From: Rhyacichthys aspro
Taxonomy: Eukaryota; Chordata; Actinopteri; Gobiiformes; Rhyacichthyidae
NCBI GenBank assembly: GCA_036850595.1
Contig: CM072156.1
Span: 6,689,441-6,753,440 of the forward strand
Direction of reading: 5' to 3'
DNA length: 64,000 nt
The position numbers and the translations under genes were made by a program. Below the pieces are notes generated by a model. It made no database searches. It was not told the origin of the DNA and saw only the letters and a list, made by a program, of their open reading frames with translations. This document shows positions 9,576 through 22,100 of the stretch, in pieces. Numbering within the stretch: position 1 is the first letter of the stretch; each line of letters begins with the position of its first letter.

Positions 9576-12254
9576 AAAGCAAAGTACGTTTTAATAATGT
9601 TTTGATTGTTGTTGTGGGATTTCTTTTTAGGTACTTGAGGCACAAAGAAGACACCAGAAGGAAAAGTCTGGAATAATACCTACCTCACCCACTCCCTACA
9701 CTTACAACAAGGTAGGACCAGGGTCACATGCTTCTCTTACACCAGACAAACTGTTCTAAAAACTGATCTAAAGGGAAACATATCTTTATTAATCTGTCTG
9801 TCTCTCCAGAGCTGTGACTTGTGGTCCCTCGGCGTAATCATTTATGTGATGCTGTGCGGCTATCCTCCGTTTTACTCCAAGCACCACAGTCGCACCATCC
9901 CAAAGGACATGAGGAAGAAGATTATGACCGGCAGTTTCGACTTTCCCGAAGATGAATGGAGCCAGATCTCTGAGATGGCCAAGGACATTGTGCGCAAGTA
10001 CGTCATTTTGTAGCATGGCACACTTGCTTTCTCCACATTCTGCTCTGTCAGTGTGTAGTTTATTAGCCTGTTCATACTCACTCATATGTCTCTGCTCTCA
10101 ACAGGCTGCTGAAGGTAAAGCCAGAGGAGAGGCTCACCATTGAGGGAGTCTTGGCTCACCCTTGGCTCAACTGCACAGAGGCCTTGGACAATGTTCTGCC
10201 TTCTGCCCAGATGATGATGGACAAGGTATGTGCTTAAGTCTTTTCATATTGAGTCTTTATATTATTATGTAGCACACAGAGGCTATTTACAGTTCAGTTT
10301 TTCTCATGTGTCACTGATCTCCTGGCTTCCTGTCCATAGGCAGTAGTAGCAGGTATCCAACAGGCCCACGCAGAGCAGTTGGCCAACATGAGGATACAGG
10401 ATCTCAACATCAGCCTGAAGCCTCTAAACTCTGTCAACAACCCTATTCTCAGGAAACGGAAACTACTCGGGTATCAGATCTTTTTTCCAAGAAGTCTATC
10501 TCACTACTGTTTTTTGTTCTTGTTTTTGATAAAAATGTATTGTCTCTGACTGTTTGTTCTGCAGGCCAAAGCCCAGTGACGGTTTCTTCATTCATGACCC
10601 AGAAAACGGAGGAGAAGACTCGAACGTAGCACTAGAAAAACTACGGGACGTGATTGCACAGTGTATACTACCACAAGCTGGTCAGTATGATTTATTTATT
10701 CATCTTCTTCTGTTGATCTAGTTGGAATAACACTGCATTAGGAGCAAGGCAAGCTGGCTAAAAGTAGTTTTTTTTCCCTTTTGAGAAGTTTCAAAAGTCT
10801 TTTCTTAGTTTTCTTATTTTAGTTGTTGTTGCTTTAAAAAATGGTCATTATTAAACCTTGACAAAAAATATAAAGCAACATTACCTAACTTTCCAGGCTG
10901 TATACCCACACTATGACTAAAGAAGACCAATGCTGTTTTAGAACTTATAAAGGACTCTTAACTGTTTATAAATTTCCTAGTTGTAATGTATATTTGTGTT
11001 GGTTCTGTATAGATTCTATCACAGTTTCATTGTAGATATCTATCAAACCAGGTGAAACAAGGAGCTTTGGTCTTTGTTTCATGTCAAGAAACCAGTTTAA
11101 TGTTATTGGAATCATTTTTACGCTCCATATTTTGGGGTAAAAGATGAACACTGTTGCTTTAAGTTAAAACCGGACATGTATCGATTGATAACCACTTAAG
11201 TTAAGTTACTCTGTTATTGAACCCATCCAGTGGAGCAGTGTACCCTCTCCAGATCTGGTCCCAGTAATTGGACATGTTACTAACTGGAGGCTACAGAGCA
11301 TGTTTTGCAATGTCATAGTGGGGGAAACCGGAGTACCCAGAGAGAAAACTCACCTGAGTACAGAGAACATGCCAACTCCACACAGAAAGGCCTCATTTGG
11401 CCCAGGAGTCAAACTCAGGACCTTTTTGTTCTGAGGTAACAGCGCAAATATGTAGATGTGATGTAGATTTGTCTCTGTTCGTGTCTTTGTTCTTGGTCTG
11501 GGGCATCTCAGTGTAGCAGTGCTCAACTTAAATAAAACTAAATAATTACCATCAACTGAAGATGGCTACATAAAGACCTTTTACAGTATTTAATTTTACC
11601 ATAAGATGCCTATTATTACTCCTCCATTTTTATCACAACTACATTCACAATGTCCAAAGCCTTCATGCAAGATTTGTCTTTCTCCTCCAGCAGTGCTCAG
11701 TTTGTCTGCTCTGAGCATTTGTTAGAAACACACCATGCAACCACTGCAATTATATACTTTTGAAAACATAGTTGACCTTTGCACCTTGTATTTAAGATGA
11801 TTAATAGCTCTTGTCGCTGTCTGTTTGCGAGTTTTAAGAGAATGTCTTTGTCTGTGCAGGAGAAAACGAGGATGAGAAGCTGAACGAGGTGATGTACGAG
11901 GCCTGGAGGTTCAACAGAGACTGTAAACTGCTGAGAGATGGCCTGCAGGGGCTCAGCTGGGACGGTCAGTGCTAAAGTACCATTTAAAACGTAATATATT
12001 TGATTAGGCTGTTCTATCTGTTCATATCAATACTTGTAAATGGAAGCTAATATCTCTTTAGAGCCAAAATCACATTGGGCCAGTTACAATTACCAGCAGA
12101 ATGTAAAAATGGAGCATGTGCTTCTCAAACTAAATGTATCGTGTTTTCTTATGTCATAGGTCATGCTTTTTCAGATAAAGTTGACCGCTTGAAGTTGGCT
12201 GAAATCATAAAACAGGCCATCGAAGAGAAGACAAATCTCCAAGAATCTCATTAG
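2838..12254 (+). CDS. mapkapk5: MAP kinase-activated protein kinase 5 (MK5/PRAK)
   Basis: MK5 is a serine/threonine kinase activated by p38 and by ERK3/ERK4; it shuttles between nucleus and cytoplasm. Coding exons: 2838-2873, 3779-3852, 6203-6278, 7618-7715, 7803-7911, 8046-8135, 9431-9526, 9631-9711, 9810-9997, 10105-10225, 10340-10470, 10565-10680, 11860-11964, 12160-12254. All introns are GT-AG and phases join to 471 aa (human 473). The start reads MSEDNNADKFIK and matches the human N-terminus. Visible: glycine loop GAGISG, ATP-binding Lys51 (LALKIL), catalytic HRDLKPEN (146-153), DFG (169-171), activation-loop Thr182 in LMTPQFTPYY, and APQ instead of APE, as in the mammalian protein. A basic RKRK at 361-364 fits the nuclear localisation signal. 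The C-terminus VDRLKLAEI matches the ERK3-docking tail. It is head-to-head with atxn2. Nothing is truncated. Confidence 0.97.
3853..6202 (+). other. mapkapk5: mapkapk5 intron 2
   Basis: This is a 2.35 kb intron. It holds a decayed hAT-like element near 4085-4460 (listed separately). The 106-codon open frame at 5034-5354 has no recognisable similarity and is taken as chance. Nothing else was recognised. Confidence 0.7.
4085..4460. mobile_element. Decayed hAT-like non-autonomous element in mapkapk5 intron 2
   Basis: The right edge, GATATTGTGCAGCCCT at 4445-4460, is close to the reverse complement of the GGGCTGCACAATAT stretch at 33495-33510. The inside carries a CCAATCAGAG word (4287-4305) and GGTCATAATAT (4229-4239), both also found in the repeat block after ggh. 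An inverted edge with same-sense internal words suggests an element with terminal inverted repeats. From memory, ends reading CAGGGCTGCAC belong to a hAT-type MITE family common in fishes. The left end is too decayed to place. Confidence 0.45.
7290..7465. mobile_element. Decayed interspersed repeat in mapkapk5 intron 3
   Basis: The stretch has the compositional pattern of a fish non-autonomous DNA element: paired GGTTC/GGACCAA words near 7318-7340, GAACCAAATT near 7403, GGACCAAACTG near 7430 and GTGAAAGC near 7448. These appear as inverted GGTCC/TTGGTT motifs around a centre near 7380. Assignment to a family is from memory only. Confidence 0.35.
8136..9430 (+). other. mapkapk5: mapkapk5 intron 6 with imperfect repeats
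   Basis: The intron carries a tRNA-derived SINE (8865-9030). Just before it, at 8755-8840, is an imperfect short tandem repeat whose units carry GAGGACAAACTGA, GAGGACAGACTGA and GAGAACAAACTGA. The antisense open frame 8497-8826 runs across these and is not a gene. Confidence 0.55.
8865..9030 (+). mobile_element. tRNA-derived SINE
   Basis: The head is tRNA-like. A box A-like GGCAGCTCAGGTAGAG starts near 8878, and a box B-like GGCTCAAGCCC lies near 8920. They are followed by a pyrimidine-rich body with CACTCTCTCTCACCCTG and a tail reading CAATAAAGGACAAATAG. The same body and tail appear in reverse at 52140-52282, so this is a dispersed family. It looks old: box B differs from the GGTTCGAATCC consensus at a few bases. 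Confidence 0.7.
9545..9570. repeat. (CA)n microsatellite
   Basis: About 13 CA dinucleotides lie immediately after the mapkapk5 exon 7 donor (9527), inside the 104-bp intron 7. They take up a quarter of that intron. Confidence 0.95.
11225..11450 (-). mobile_element. Old tRNA-related SINE in mapkapk5 intron 12
   Basis: Read on the minus strand, it carries a box B-like GGTCCTGAGTTTGACTCC (near 11425). This is followed by TTTCTGTGTGGAGTTGGCATG, then CTCCGGTTTCCCCCACTATG. From memory, this order of words is characteristic of a SINE family widespread in fishes. The box A end is eroded. Confidence 0.55.
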
Positions 12255-15200
12255 CAAACGCTGTCTTCTTTTTTATATCGTTTATTATGACCCTTTTTAA
12301 CCCATATCTGTAAAAAAGAGGCTTTTTTATGTCCAATGATGCGCTGAGTTCAGTTTTTTTCATGATTTCACTTGCAAGACCTAATGTACAGCTGTGGATA
12401 TATTTCAAAAAGAGGACTCATTGATACTAAAACTTTTTTATGGACACTTGCAAAGAACATGGAAAAAAAACCTATATTTTCATTTTTGCAAAAAAAAAAG
12501 GAAAAAAAAAGACAAAAGAAGGAAATAACCAGTCCAAGAAATTATTTTTTGGAAGGGAATTTTTATTAGCTGCTCATCCAATGTTCACCTGTTTTATCCC
12601 GGTAAATTCATTTTGTTGTATTTTCTTTTCTTTTAACCATTATATTTATTTAAAAAAGAGCTCCATTGTTTTATATCTTTCTCGTAGCCTGACAGTAGGC
12701 TCTAAAGTTGAGAAGCTGTCCACACTGTGACACTGTGTTCTTCCATTCTCTATATGATTATATCTTTATTAACTTATATGAATCTTGACGTCTCTGTAAC
12801 TTCCTGGTAATGTTTGGCTGTTTTAGTCAAAGTCTGGTGGCAAAGCCTGAAATATGAGTCACAAAATTCATGCTTAAAGCCGGTGAGAAAGGACACTTCA
12901 TGGATCCAGGGGGACTGAATGGCTATCAGCACTACACTCATACAAGGAATTAACTTTAGGTTCACTTAGTTTGAATCCCATTTGAAGATTTTTGAGGCAT
13001 TGTCTGGAAGATGAGGCTCTAACTAAAACCATTCAGCTTCCGACCGATTTAAATGAAGTGAATCCTGAAAAAAATAGCTGTAGATGTGTTTCTGATGTGA
13101 ATTTGTAAATGGTCTTAAGTGTGTCTTTACAAACCTGTGAATGGGGGCTGCTCTAATGTGAACACAAATCAGACCTAAATGCATAAATGTTTGCTACTTG
13201 AGCCAACAGAAACATAATCTCAGATCGGTAGAGACGCGGCTGTTCGACTAAAAAAGTGCAATAGGACAATAATTCAATCACATTTTGTTCATAGCGCATG
13301 CGTGTAAATGATCGTGATAGTATGATGTAGCAGTACGTCAGTATTACTGTCCCGCACAGACCTTCACTGCTTCATTTTTCACATAGGAGCAACCAGCAAG
13401 TGCTTTTCTTCCTCTTCTCTCCGTTTGCTGCAATTTTATCTGCGTTTTTTCTAAAGAAGGGATTTGTATAGCGTTCAAAAAAGAGGCTGTGTCTGCAGAA
13501 AAGCGCTAAGAAAACAAATCAATGCTTTATTATTGAGGTAACTAATGTGTTTTGTTGATATAAATGCCCCTTTGATGAAGTCTTACAGTAAATAGAAGCT
13601 CAGTTAACACCTTTAATTATGAACTGCATTGTGTTTTTGACAATGTAAAAGCAGCTCTTTAATATCAGAATGAAACAAGTGCAATGGTAGGTCACTAACA
13701 AAGACTTTAGTGCGTAATAACGATAACATTTCACGTCACTTGAACTGTTCTGAAGAACTACCGCATGTCAAAAAGGCCTTATTAATACGTACACAGCATG
13801 TTTTATGCTCAAACGTGCCTTGTTGTCCATTCTTTACAATTGTATCAGCGCTAACAAGCCACACAATAATTGTATGAAGTGATTTAACATTGTGTAAGTT
13901 TGTTATTTTCCCACATTTCTTTAATCTAATGCATTGTAATTCCTCAGTGTTTCCTTTTATAAACATTTCTTTTAAATCCCAAGTATACAGTCATTGTTTT
14001 TCAAGTGGTTATCCTTTTAATTTATTTCCATAGACTTTGTATGCTTGTTGTTTAGTCTGATTTATATGTATGGATAAAACTGAGATGCTTCCTTCAATGT
14101 TTTGATATCTACAGTCGATGCATTTGTATCTTTAGTGTTATTTTCCATTGGACCGAGGCACAATATCCGGCAGTCATGCAAATTTCAGCTTTAGTTTGGC
14201 CCAGTGTTTGATTCTACCTCTTGCTTAGTGAAGTAGCTGCTGCAGGATGCTCTCATAGTCTCATGCAAGCTCCATGTGAGAACTGCATAGAAACAAGAGC
14301 CAAAACAGACAATATATATGCTCCGACGAGGATGGTGCATAGTCATTAACACTGACCCCTAACGCAGAAATACTTTAGCTGGCCATGCACTCTGAAGTTG
14401 CTACAGTCACTTCCTTCCTTTTTGCTCATTTGCTGTTTCCAAGTTCTGCAGAGATCCACTCTATTTTAAGGACAGTGTCAAAGGTCGCCTTCGTCTTTTT
14501 TCTGAAGAAGTTTTGAGGAAATGAAATTATCCTAACGGCGCTTTTTCCCTGGGCTTGTCATTGATGTAGCATGTATCCAAATCACTCACGAAAGACTCGT
14601 AAAAGGCTGCGTTTCTATCCACAAATCTCTCTGCCTTCTCTGGAATGTCATGCTGACTTTGTAATAAAGAAAAGATTTGACTTATGAACTTTTTGCTTTC
14701 TTTGAATATATATTTGAAACAATGTACAGTTTTTTTTATAATACTTTCTGTTTCTAATTGCAAAGTTAACTAACATTCCACATTTTATGGTAGCCTTGTA
14801 GGGACATTCTGATATATATCAATTAATTTACTTAGTAACTTAGATATTATTTTATTTGCTTTTTTAACACAAAGAACAAGCATGCAGAAATTGTGGTGGT
14901 TTATGTTATTGGTGTCAAAATTAAAAATTGCTATTCCACACTTTGTTGTATATGGCCAAAACCATCAGAAATAGGTAAGAATAGTGTACTGTAACATTTA
15001 TTTAAATTTATGATATTTACATTGATATCCCAGGCCTTAATGAAAGATTGTTTGTCCTCTATGGGCAGCTAGAGGAAACAGAAATAGAAACAGAAATTAT
15101 GTCCCTTCCACTTGTTTCAATGGCACTTTAAATCTATATTTTTCCAAGATTAACAAACGCAAAGTTTTTTTAAAGCAAAAATACAGAACTGAGAAACTAC

Positions 15201-16164
15201 AACATTTTGACTGTTATTAACCACTTATTTCAATTCTACATTTTATATACTGCACCTTTAATTGGGCCTAATAAAAATAAGGCTAGTTCAATATAAAGCA
15301 AATGGTAGTGATAGAAACACAATTGTACACACTTAGACATAAGGCACTTTTTATTATCAATATATAATCAGAATATATAGGAGAGCAGGAATAAACTGAC
15401 AGATTTGCTCCCAAAATGGAAATTAAAGGCTTGACAGGATAAAGATAAGACAGACACAAACGTGTTAGTTGGGTTTAAGAAGTAGTTGTTGGCAGTCGAA
15501 ATGTTAAATTACAGATGGGAATGATACAACAGCTTCATGACTTTGTGAAGGAGTGGAAATGTTTGCAACATGACACAGTTTACACATACCTTAAATCCCA
15601 TTAAGCTCATGTACATACATTATTGACACATTTAAATTCCCCAGCACAGTCCAGTCCTTTAGACGTGTGCCTTACCTTAATATAAAAAAGATTTGTACAG
15701 CTCTTAAAAGCAACAGAGGTCCAAGCTGTGTTAAACTGAGGCAGACATGTAGGAAATGTCCAGTAGATTTTTCAATTTCATGCTGGGGATTCTTTACTTA
15801 GTCATTTTACCTTGAACCTTGAAAAGTAGACACAAAGCACCCAAATCGTATAATCTGCACTGGCACTTTAATGCTCTGCTCAAACGGGTTAAACATAAGC
15901 TGTATGTTTGGAATGTTTTTCTCAGCGTTTGGCTTTCATTTCATTACATTTACTTCAACCCACACTGTGCGATGGAAATGCACAAAAAACTATACAATGC
16001 TTTTCACACTGTGGAGAATGGACAAATGAGGTAAATACATGAACTAGAATGGTGTTAGAGATGGAACCAGCAGCAAATTCATGTTAGGCTTGAAATAAAA
16101 CTCTGAGCTGTTTGACCCCCTCTGACCCAGATGGAAGACAGATATGATGCAGCAAAGGCAGCAA
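12255..16164. other. Convergent region: mapkapk5 and ostf1 3' ends
   Basis: This holds the 3'UTRs of two tail-to-tail genes. For mapkapk5 the first clean AATAAA on the plus strand is at 14663-14668, which would give a 3'UTR of about 2.4 kb. For ostf1 candidate signals on the minus strand are TTTATT at 15350-15355 and 14997-15002. A-rich tracts occur near 12470-12530. A small minus-strand open frame at 14527-14763 is listed separately. No repeat family was recognised. Confidence 0.5.
14527..14763 (-). other. Unassigned minus-strand open frame, possible exon
   Basis: The last roughly 46 codons read like protein (PEKAERFVDRNAAFYESF, then DLDTCYINDKPREK), followed by TAA. They begin after a pyrimidine-rich stretch and a CAG that could be a splice acceptor. 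The upstream part is A/T-rich and less convincing. I do not recognise the protein. It overlaps the presumed mapkapk5 3'UTR in antisense and lies beyond the ostf1 stop. It may be chance, a fossil exon, or the last exon of an unplaced gene. Confidence 0.2.
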
Positions 16165-19100
16165 TCAGTCCGAGTCCTCGTCGTCCAAATACTCTTCAGC
16201 GTTGCTGTGTGTCCGAGTGACGTCTGAAAAGGAAGAAATAGAGGAGAATGATAAATTTCAAAGCAATGTTAATATACAAGATACAAAGCAATAAGTGTAA
16301 AAAGGTTTACAGACAACTTATGTTAAATTATGTTATTACACAAAACTCAATTTATCTGAATGTGAGTTTGCTTTAAGTGGGTTTAAGAGTCTTGAAGCTC
16401 TGTCGATATGTTTACGTTCAGATGCACAGAGTTGACACTTGTTGAGTTCTTTGTTGGTGCCACACAGCGACTACATTATACTCACTGCCTCCCAGCTTCC
16501 TTTTGAGAAGTGATGCACACTGAGCGTTGGTGGCCATCTCTAGTGCCAGCTTGTTCTCATTGTTTCTGATGTCTGTTCGTGCATCTGAAATAATAAAGTC
16601 AGAAATGAATAGCATATTCTGATGAACATATAATACACAGACAGACAATGCATGCATTTGCATTTCCATAGTCTCTAACACCAAAGTTGCAGAACAATGA
16701 CAATAAGATCAGGAAACTGGGAATATAATATGTCTTTTTTTTTTTACTGTTAAAACCACAGGATTACAGTTTAAATACTCACTCTTGTTCAGCAACATCT
16801 CCACAATGTCAGAATAACCCTTCCACGCAGCAGCATGCAGCGCTGTGTCCCCGAGTTTATTCTACAACACAAACATAAGTCTGTTTTATGATATTCTTAC
16901 TTACTTTAATTCTTATTTAGTTGCATGTTTTTGGCCGTTAAATAAATCTCCTTAACTGACAACACTCTCTGCTCTCTAAAATAAACCAGTTGGTAATATA
17001 TACAGTACTGTGCATACGTTTTATGAGGGTGTGGATAAAATAAACTGTATTGTATAAGTGTGGAGATTTTCATTAATTTATAAAATGCAAATTGAAAGAG
17101 CAGAAGACAATTCTAAATCAAATCAATATTTGTTCTGACTTTGCCTGAAAACAACAACAGCTCTTGTATTTCCTCTGTCTCAGTTTGTGAAGGAACTGGG
17201 TAGATCCTGTTCAAACATTTGGAGAATCCCAGACAAAACCATGACAAACTGGACTAAACCACACCATTAACTCTCAAAAGGAACTAGGCTAAACCAGACC
17301 ATGTGTCATTGCTGATTGTTCTAATGGTAACTAAACGCTGCCAATTGCATTGTCTCATTATTATTGTTAGGGACACATTAGGCACAAACAGTGTGTAGGT
17401 TTCAGTTTATAAGCTCTCAAAACATGCAAGCAATAGATTAAGTCACTTCCTATAATATATTTTGCATATATCCGTGTAATTTTTCCTCTCTCTTGTGTTT
17501 CTATGTTGTATTAAACAAACACTTTGCTCTAAAATGCTAAAAAGGTTATCAGATCAAGTGGCCAATGTTAATGCCTGCTGTGAACTCACTTCATGCATGA
17601 TTACATCTAATCACTTAGGACATGTTTGGAAGTAGCCTGACTCAGTTATGATGAGATCTCTGAGGGATTGTTAGAGGCAGTGCATCCTGGTTCACTTTAA
17701 AAGACCTTCAACATCAGTGGGATCAAATGAAAACCGTCATATGGGAAAGTATGATTAGATATGGTGTAGTCAACTCATTCTTTTACTATTTTATCTCATT
17801 AAAAAAAAACCAAAAAAATACTTTATGGCCATTCAGACACGTGTAGTTCTGCATGTTAAACGAGGAAGTGGCATTTGATCCCTTGTGGACACAGAACAAA
17901 GCATGTAAATGCCAGGTGTAAATAGACCAAGAGTTTAGAGCTGTGATTAGATAACAAGAAGAATGCATTAAAATGTAAGCTCTGAATCGCTCTATTGAAA
18001 AACACAAGCTTTATATAATGCAGTGTCTGAACTTAACAACACAAATGAAAGATAAAGCATGCTGACCTGTTGGTTGAGCTCCACGTTGGGCTGGCTTAGC
18101 AACAACTCAACAACATCTTAAACAGAAAACAGAGAAAAGTGAGTGTTAGAGCGACACATTGGATTAGAGTCCTCTTTTTATATTTACAACTCCATTATGT
18201 CAAATAAATCTGCATCTCAGTGTCACTCTAGAAGACTTTTACATAAACTGATCTAATCCATGTAGGCTAATAATTATACTGTAAAGACTTAATTTGTCAA
18301 ATAGAAAAACGCATTCATATGTTTTACGTTTCATATGCTTTATTTTGATTCTTGCAGGCAAATGAACAAACAATAGAGCATTGCTTTCACTTCTGCTGAA
18401 CTAACTGACTGGTAAAAATAAACATAGGCCCACCATAGTTTATCCAAACCAACAGGTATAAACAGAAACACTGTAAAACTAACCTAAAGTACTAAACCGT
18501 AAATATAGATACTAAAGAAAACAAAAAAAAAAAAAAAAAGCAAATATATGTAAAAAATGTATAGATTAGCAAAATACTAAATGGAAGTAAACAAATCTAA
18601 ATGCTAACTTAACAGAAATAGACAAATAGCTTCTACATTTACAAAGCAACATTTTTACCTTTGTGTCCTCCATGGCATCCCCAGTAGAGGGCAGTGTTTC
18701 CAGCCTTATCCAGTCCATTGATTCCAACTCTGTTCTCCACACATTCCCTCAGCCAGCTCAGATTTCCTGTTTAAACACACAAATATTTGCAGAAAACACA
18801 CAGAGGCCCAATAAGGTAAGGTAACAAATATGCAACAGGGTAGAAGTAGTGAAATTAATGGCACCAAAAGAGGACAAAAAGATTACAGTCAATGGCTGTT
18901 GTACCTCGTTTGGCTGCTTCATGCATTGGGTTGTCAATTGATTCTGCCTGCTCAGCGACTGCATTAAAAAAAAGTAATTAATGAGTAGTTACAAGCGACG
19001 TATAATTATGAAAATATTCAAAGACTGTGAGCTCTTAAGTGCATGACTAATAATGCCCTCCATTTACTTATGCCTCCTTGAATGGCATATTAATAGCTCC

Positions 19101-22100
19101 ACTCAAATCACTTGAAATCAGCTTCAGAGCTTTCATGTGCGTCATTGGTTATGAAGTGATTATTGAACAGAGGCCCTTAAAATAGAGAGTACTTTGCATG
19201 TACTGGCTGTAGTTCCAAAACAGTAAACACCACAATGACATCAAGTATCAGTATGTATTCCACTCACCATAGTTGCTCGGAATAAGTCCTGTCCTCCCTC
19301 TGCAGGTCCCCTTCCACCAATTAGTATCACTCTAGAGAAAACAGAGACACAGAATATGCTATGATCAGCAATTGACAGGTTTTTAAATAGATAGAGGCAC
19401 CGGAAATGCAAACAATGGAATGCCATGACTCAAAAGAAAGAGGAAGAAAAACTGCAAAATTTGCTTTAAAATGAACAGAAAATGGTCAAATGACTTACTG
19501 TGTCAGAGATGTACAAGATGTCTCCTTCTTCAAAGTACAGCTCATCCGGCTGTAAAGATAGGATGTGACTTTTAACCATAAAATACATCAAAATCTTGCA
19601 AATATGTAGCCTCCAAGTCATTCTAATGTTTGCTGCCACAAAAAAGGAACACCGTATTTTATAAACAAATTGTGTCCAGGTCCCTAGATACTGTAACTCT
19701 GAAAGACAGAGCACGCTACAATCTCACAAAAACAACAAAACTACGTACAGACAGACTCCTTTGTTGGGCACAAATTGTGAAATGGCTAACAGCGGTGCTT
19801 TAATCTTATGATAACTATATTAATGGTGTGTGTATACTGTAGTTTTTGAATTAGTATAGCATGTACCTGCACTTATACAAATGCTAATACTTAAAAAAAT
19901 ATAAATTATAAACATAAAAGAAACTTATCCAACTGTTGAGTTATAAGTTGTTGAGTTGAGTTATTTACTATTTATTTATTAGCATTACTATTAGCATTAG
20001 AAGGCCCTTTTAGCATTAGTATCTGCATTATTCTCATTAGTATCTGCATTATTCTCATTAGTATCTGCATTATTAGCATTAGTATCAGCCTTAGTTTTAG
20101 CATTAGAATTGGTATTAATTAGCATTTGTATTTCCATTAGTATGTTTTCGCCCCATTACTATTGGTATTTGTGTGAGTTTTTGCATTATTTTTATTTTTT
20201 TAATTAGTATTAGCATTAGCTTTTTGTTTGTTGTTTCCCTAGCCACAGTGATGTTTGTATGTTTGCTATAGAGTCATAAAATAAATATTAATAATTAAAA
20301 AAATGCATTTCTGCGCTCGAACAAACAACAATTTTCACCCCTGCATAGAACAATTTTTTGTTGTCTCAATGTGTGGCAAAGCATCATCTCACTGTTAAAT
20401 AGCAATATGTATATCTCAGAAAGCAGTATGGCTCTGTGGATATACTTAAATTCACCTCCATAACAAAAAATACATGTTTATATTAAAAAGTGGGTTTATA
20501 TTACAATTCAGTTTGAATGGATTGCTGGATTATTACAGAAGAAACACACATAAGACAACAAAAGACGAGGAAATAAGCTTACCGTCCTGGGGTCAAAGGT
20601 GAACAAAGCTCTGAACACCTTTACTTGGCCTGTGAAATAGAACAGTGTGTTTGTTACATGAAATGTGGACAACCATCTGCGGTACAACAGTAACTGGTGC
20701 AATAAACCCAAAAATATCTTATTTTCGAAAATGGAACAACATATACTAGACACGTGCCCAGCTCTGGTACAGTTTACACAGGGCAGGACTGAAACAGAGA
20801 TCTGGTCCTTGTGTGTGCAGCTCACTAAAAAGACTAAGGAATGCTACCAGAGTGGTTGTGGTTTTAGCTGACATCAAAACTAGGGTGACCTACATGACAC
20901 AGTTATACTTATGTCAGTGACTTTAAACTGCACTTAGACAAGGGTAGCTGTGCAGTACATTGGAAAAAAAAAACTACTAAACTTACTTTTTTTTTTTGAG
21001 CCTCTTATGCTTTTAAGACTAACAAATGTCCTTTGCTTTTCGCTCTAGCTCCCAGGCCTGAATATTTGCTTGCTGCTGCTGTAAACCCAGACGTTGTGTT
21101 TAGCTAACACACAGTCTCAGTGTTTCCGAAGGAGCACAAGCTGAGCTCTGTTAAACACCACATGCATGTCTCCTCTGCTCCTCTGCAGGCCCCATCATGT
21201 CGCTCAGGGCTCACACACAAAAAAGCCTGTACTTACTAGGCTTTTTTTCACCCTTAAGCAAATCAAAAGACATACGCAATCACCAAAAAGATGTGTAAAC
21301 AGAATCACTGTGTAAGAGTCACATTGACAGGATATATTTCATCATCCTGTGAGGTTTTGATGTGTTGCAGCTGCATTGTTCTATTTTAGCTGCAACAGCC
21401 ACAGGGCTCCCTCAAAAGACATGTCTGATCCTGGTCGCTCCCAAGTGTACCATTCCTGAATTTTAAAAAAAATAGCCACCTGAGCCTTCCTACAGCATCA
21501 GGGGTTATGATAAGAAGAGCAGGGCATTAAAAACACACTGACTACACATACAATTGTCAATATCTTAACCTTTAGAGTTATTACAGTACAATATAGGCAT
21601 GTGGTTTGAGGGCAAATATCGTCTCTTTGCTCATTTCCTACTGATTTCTTTACTTCTTTTGTGTAATTTTAAACATTTGTGTATTTTGCACATGCTTTAC
21701 AACTGAGACACACTGTCTAATGTACTTTCTTCACATCTATGGTATGCAAGCGCAATTCCTCAGATTTTATGAGTTAATTATTGTATTGGAGTGGTAATAC
21801 AGCAGAATGAATGTAAAAAGAATCAAATAAATCAAAGACCTTCCTGCTGATTCCTAAAGTAGAAATTTTATACAAAACCTGCTCCTCTTCTCTGTCTGCC
21901 TGTTTTGCATCTCTATGAGAAAAAAAAACTGCAGACACAGGTTGCCATCTGTTCGGCCATATGATCCCACAGGTGAAGAAGAGACATGGGCTGACTCATA
22001 AATAACCAGAAATAAGAACGAAATAGACCTAAATGTTGATTATGAAAGGACATTATATGAGTACGGCTATCTCCAGTGCAGTTTACAGTGTGAAAGTTGC

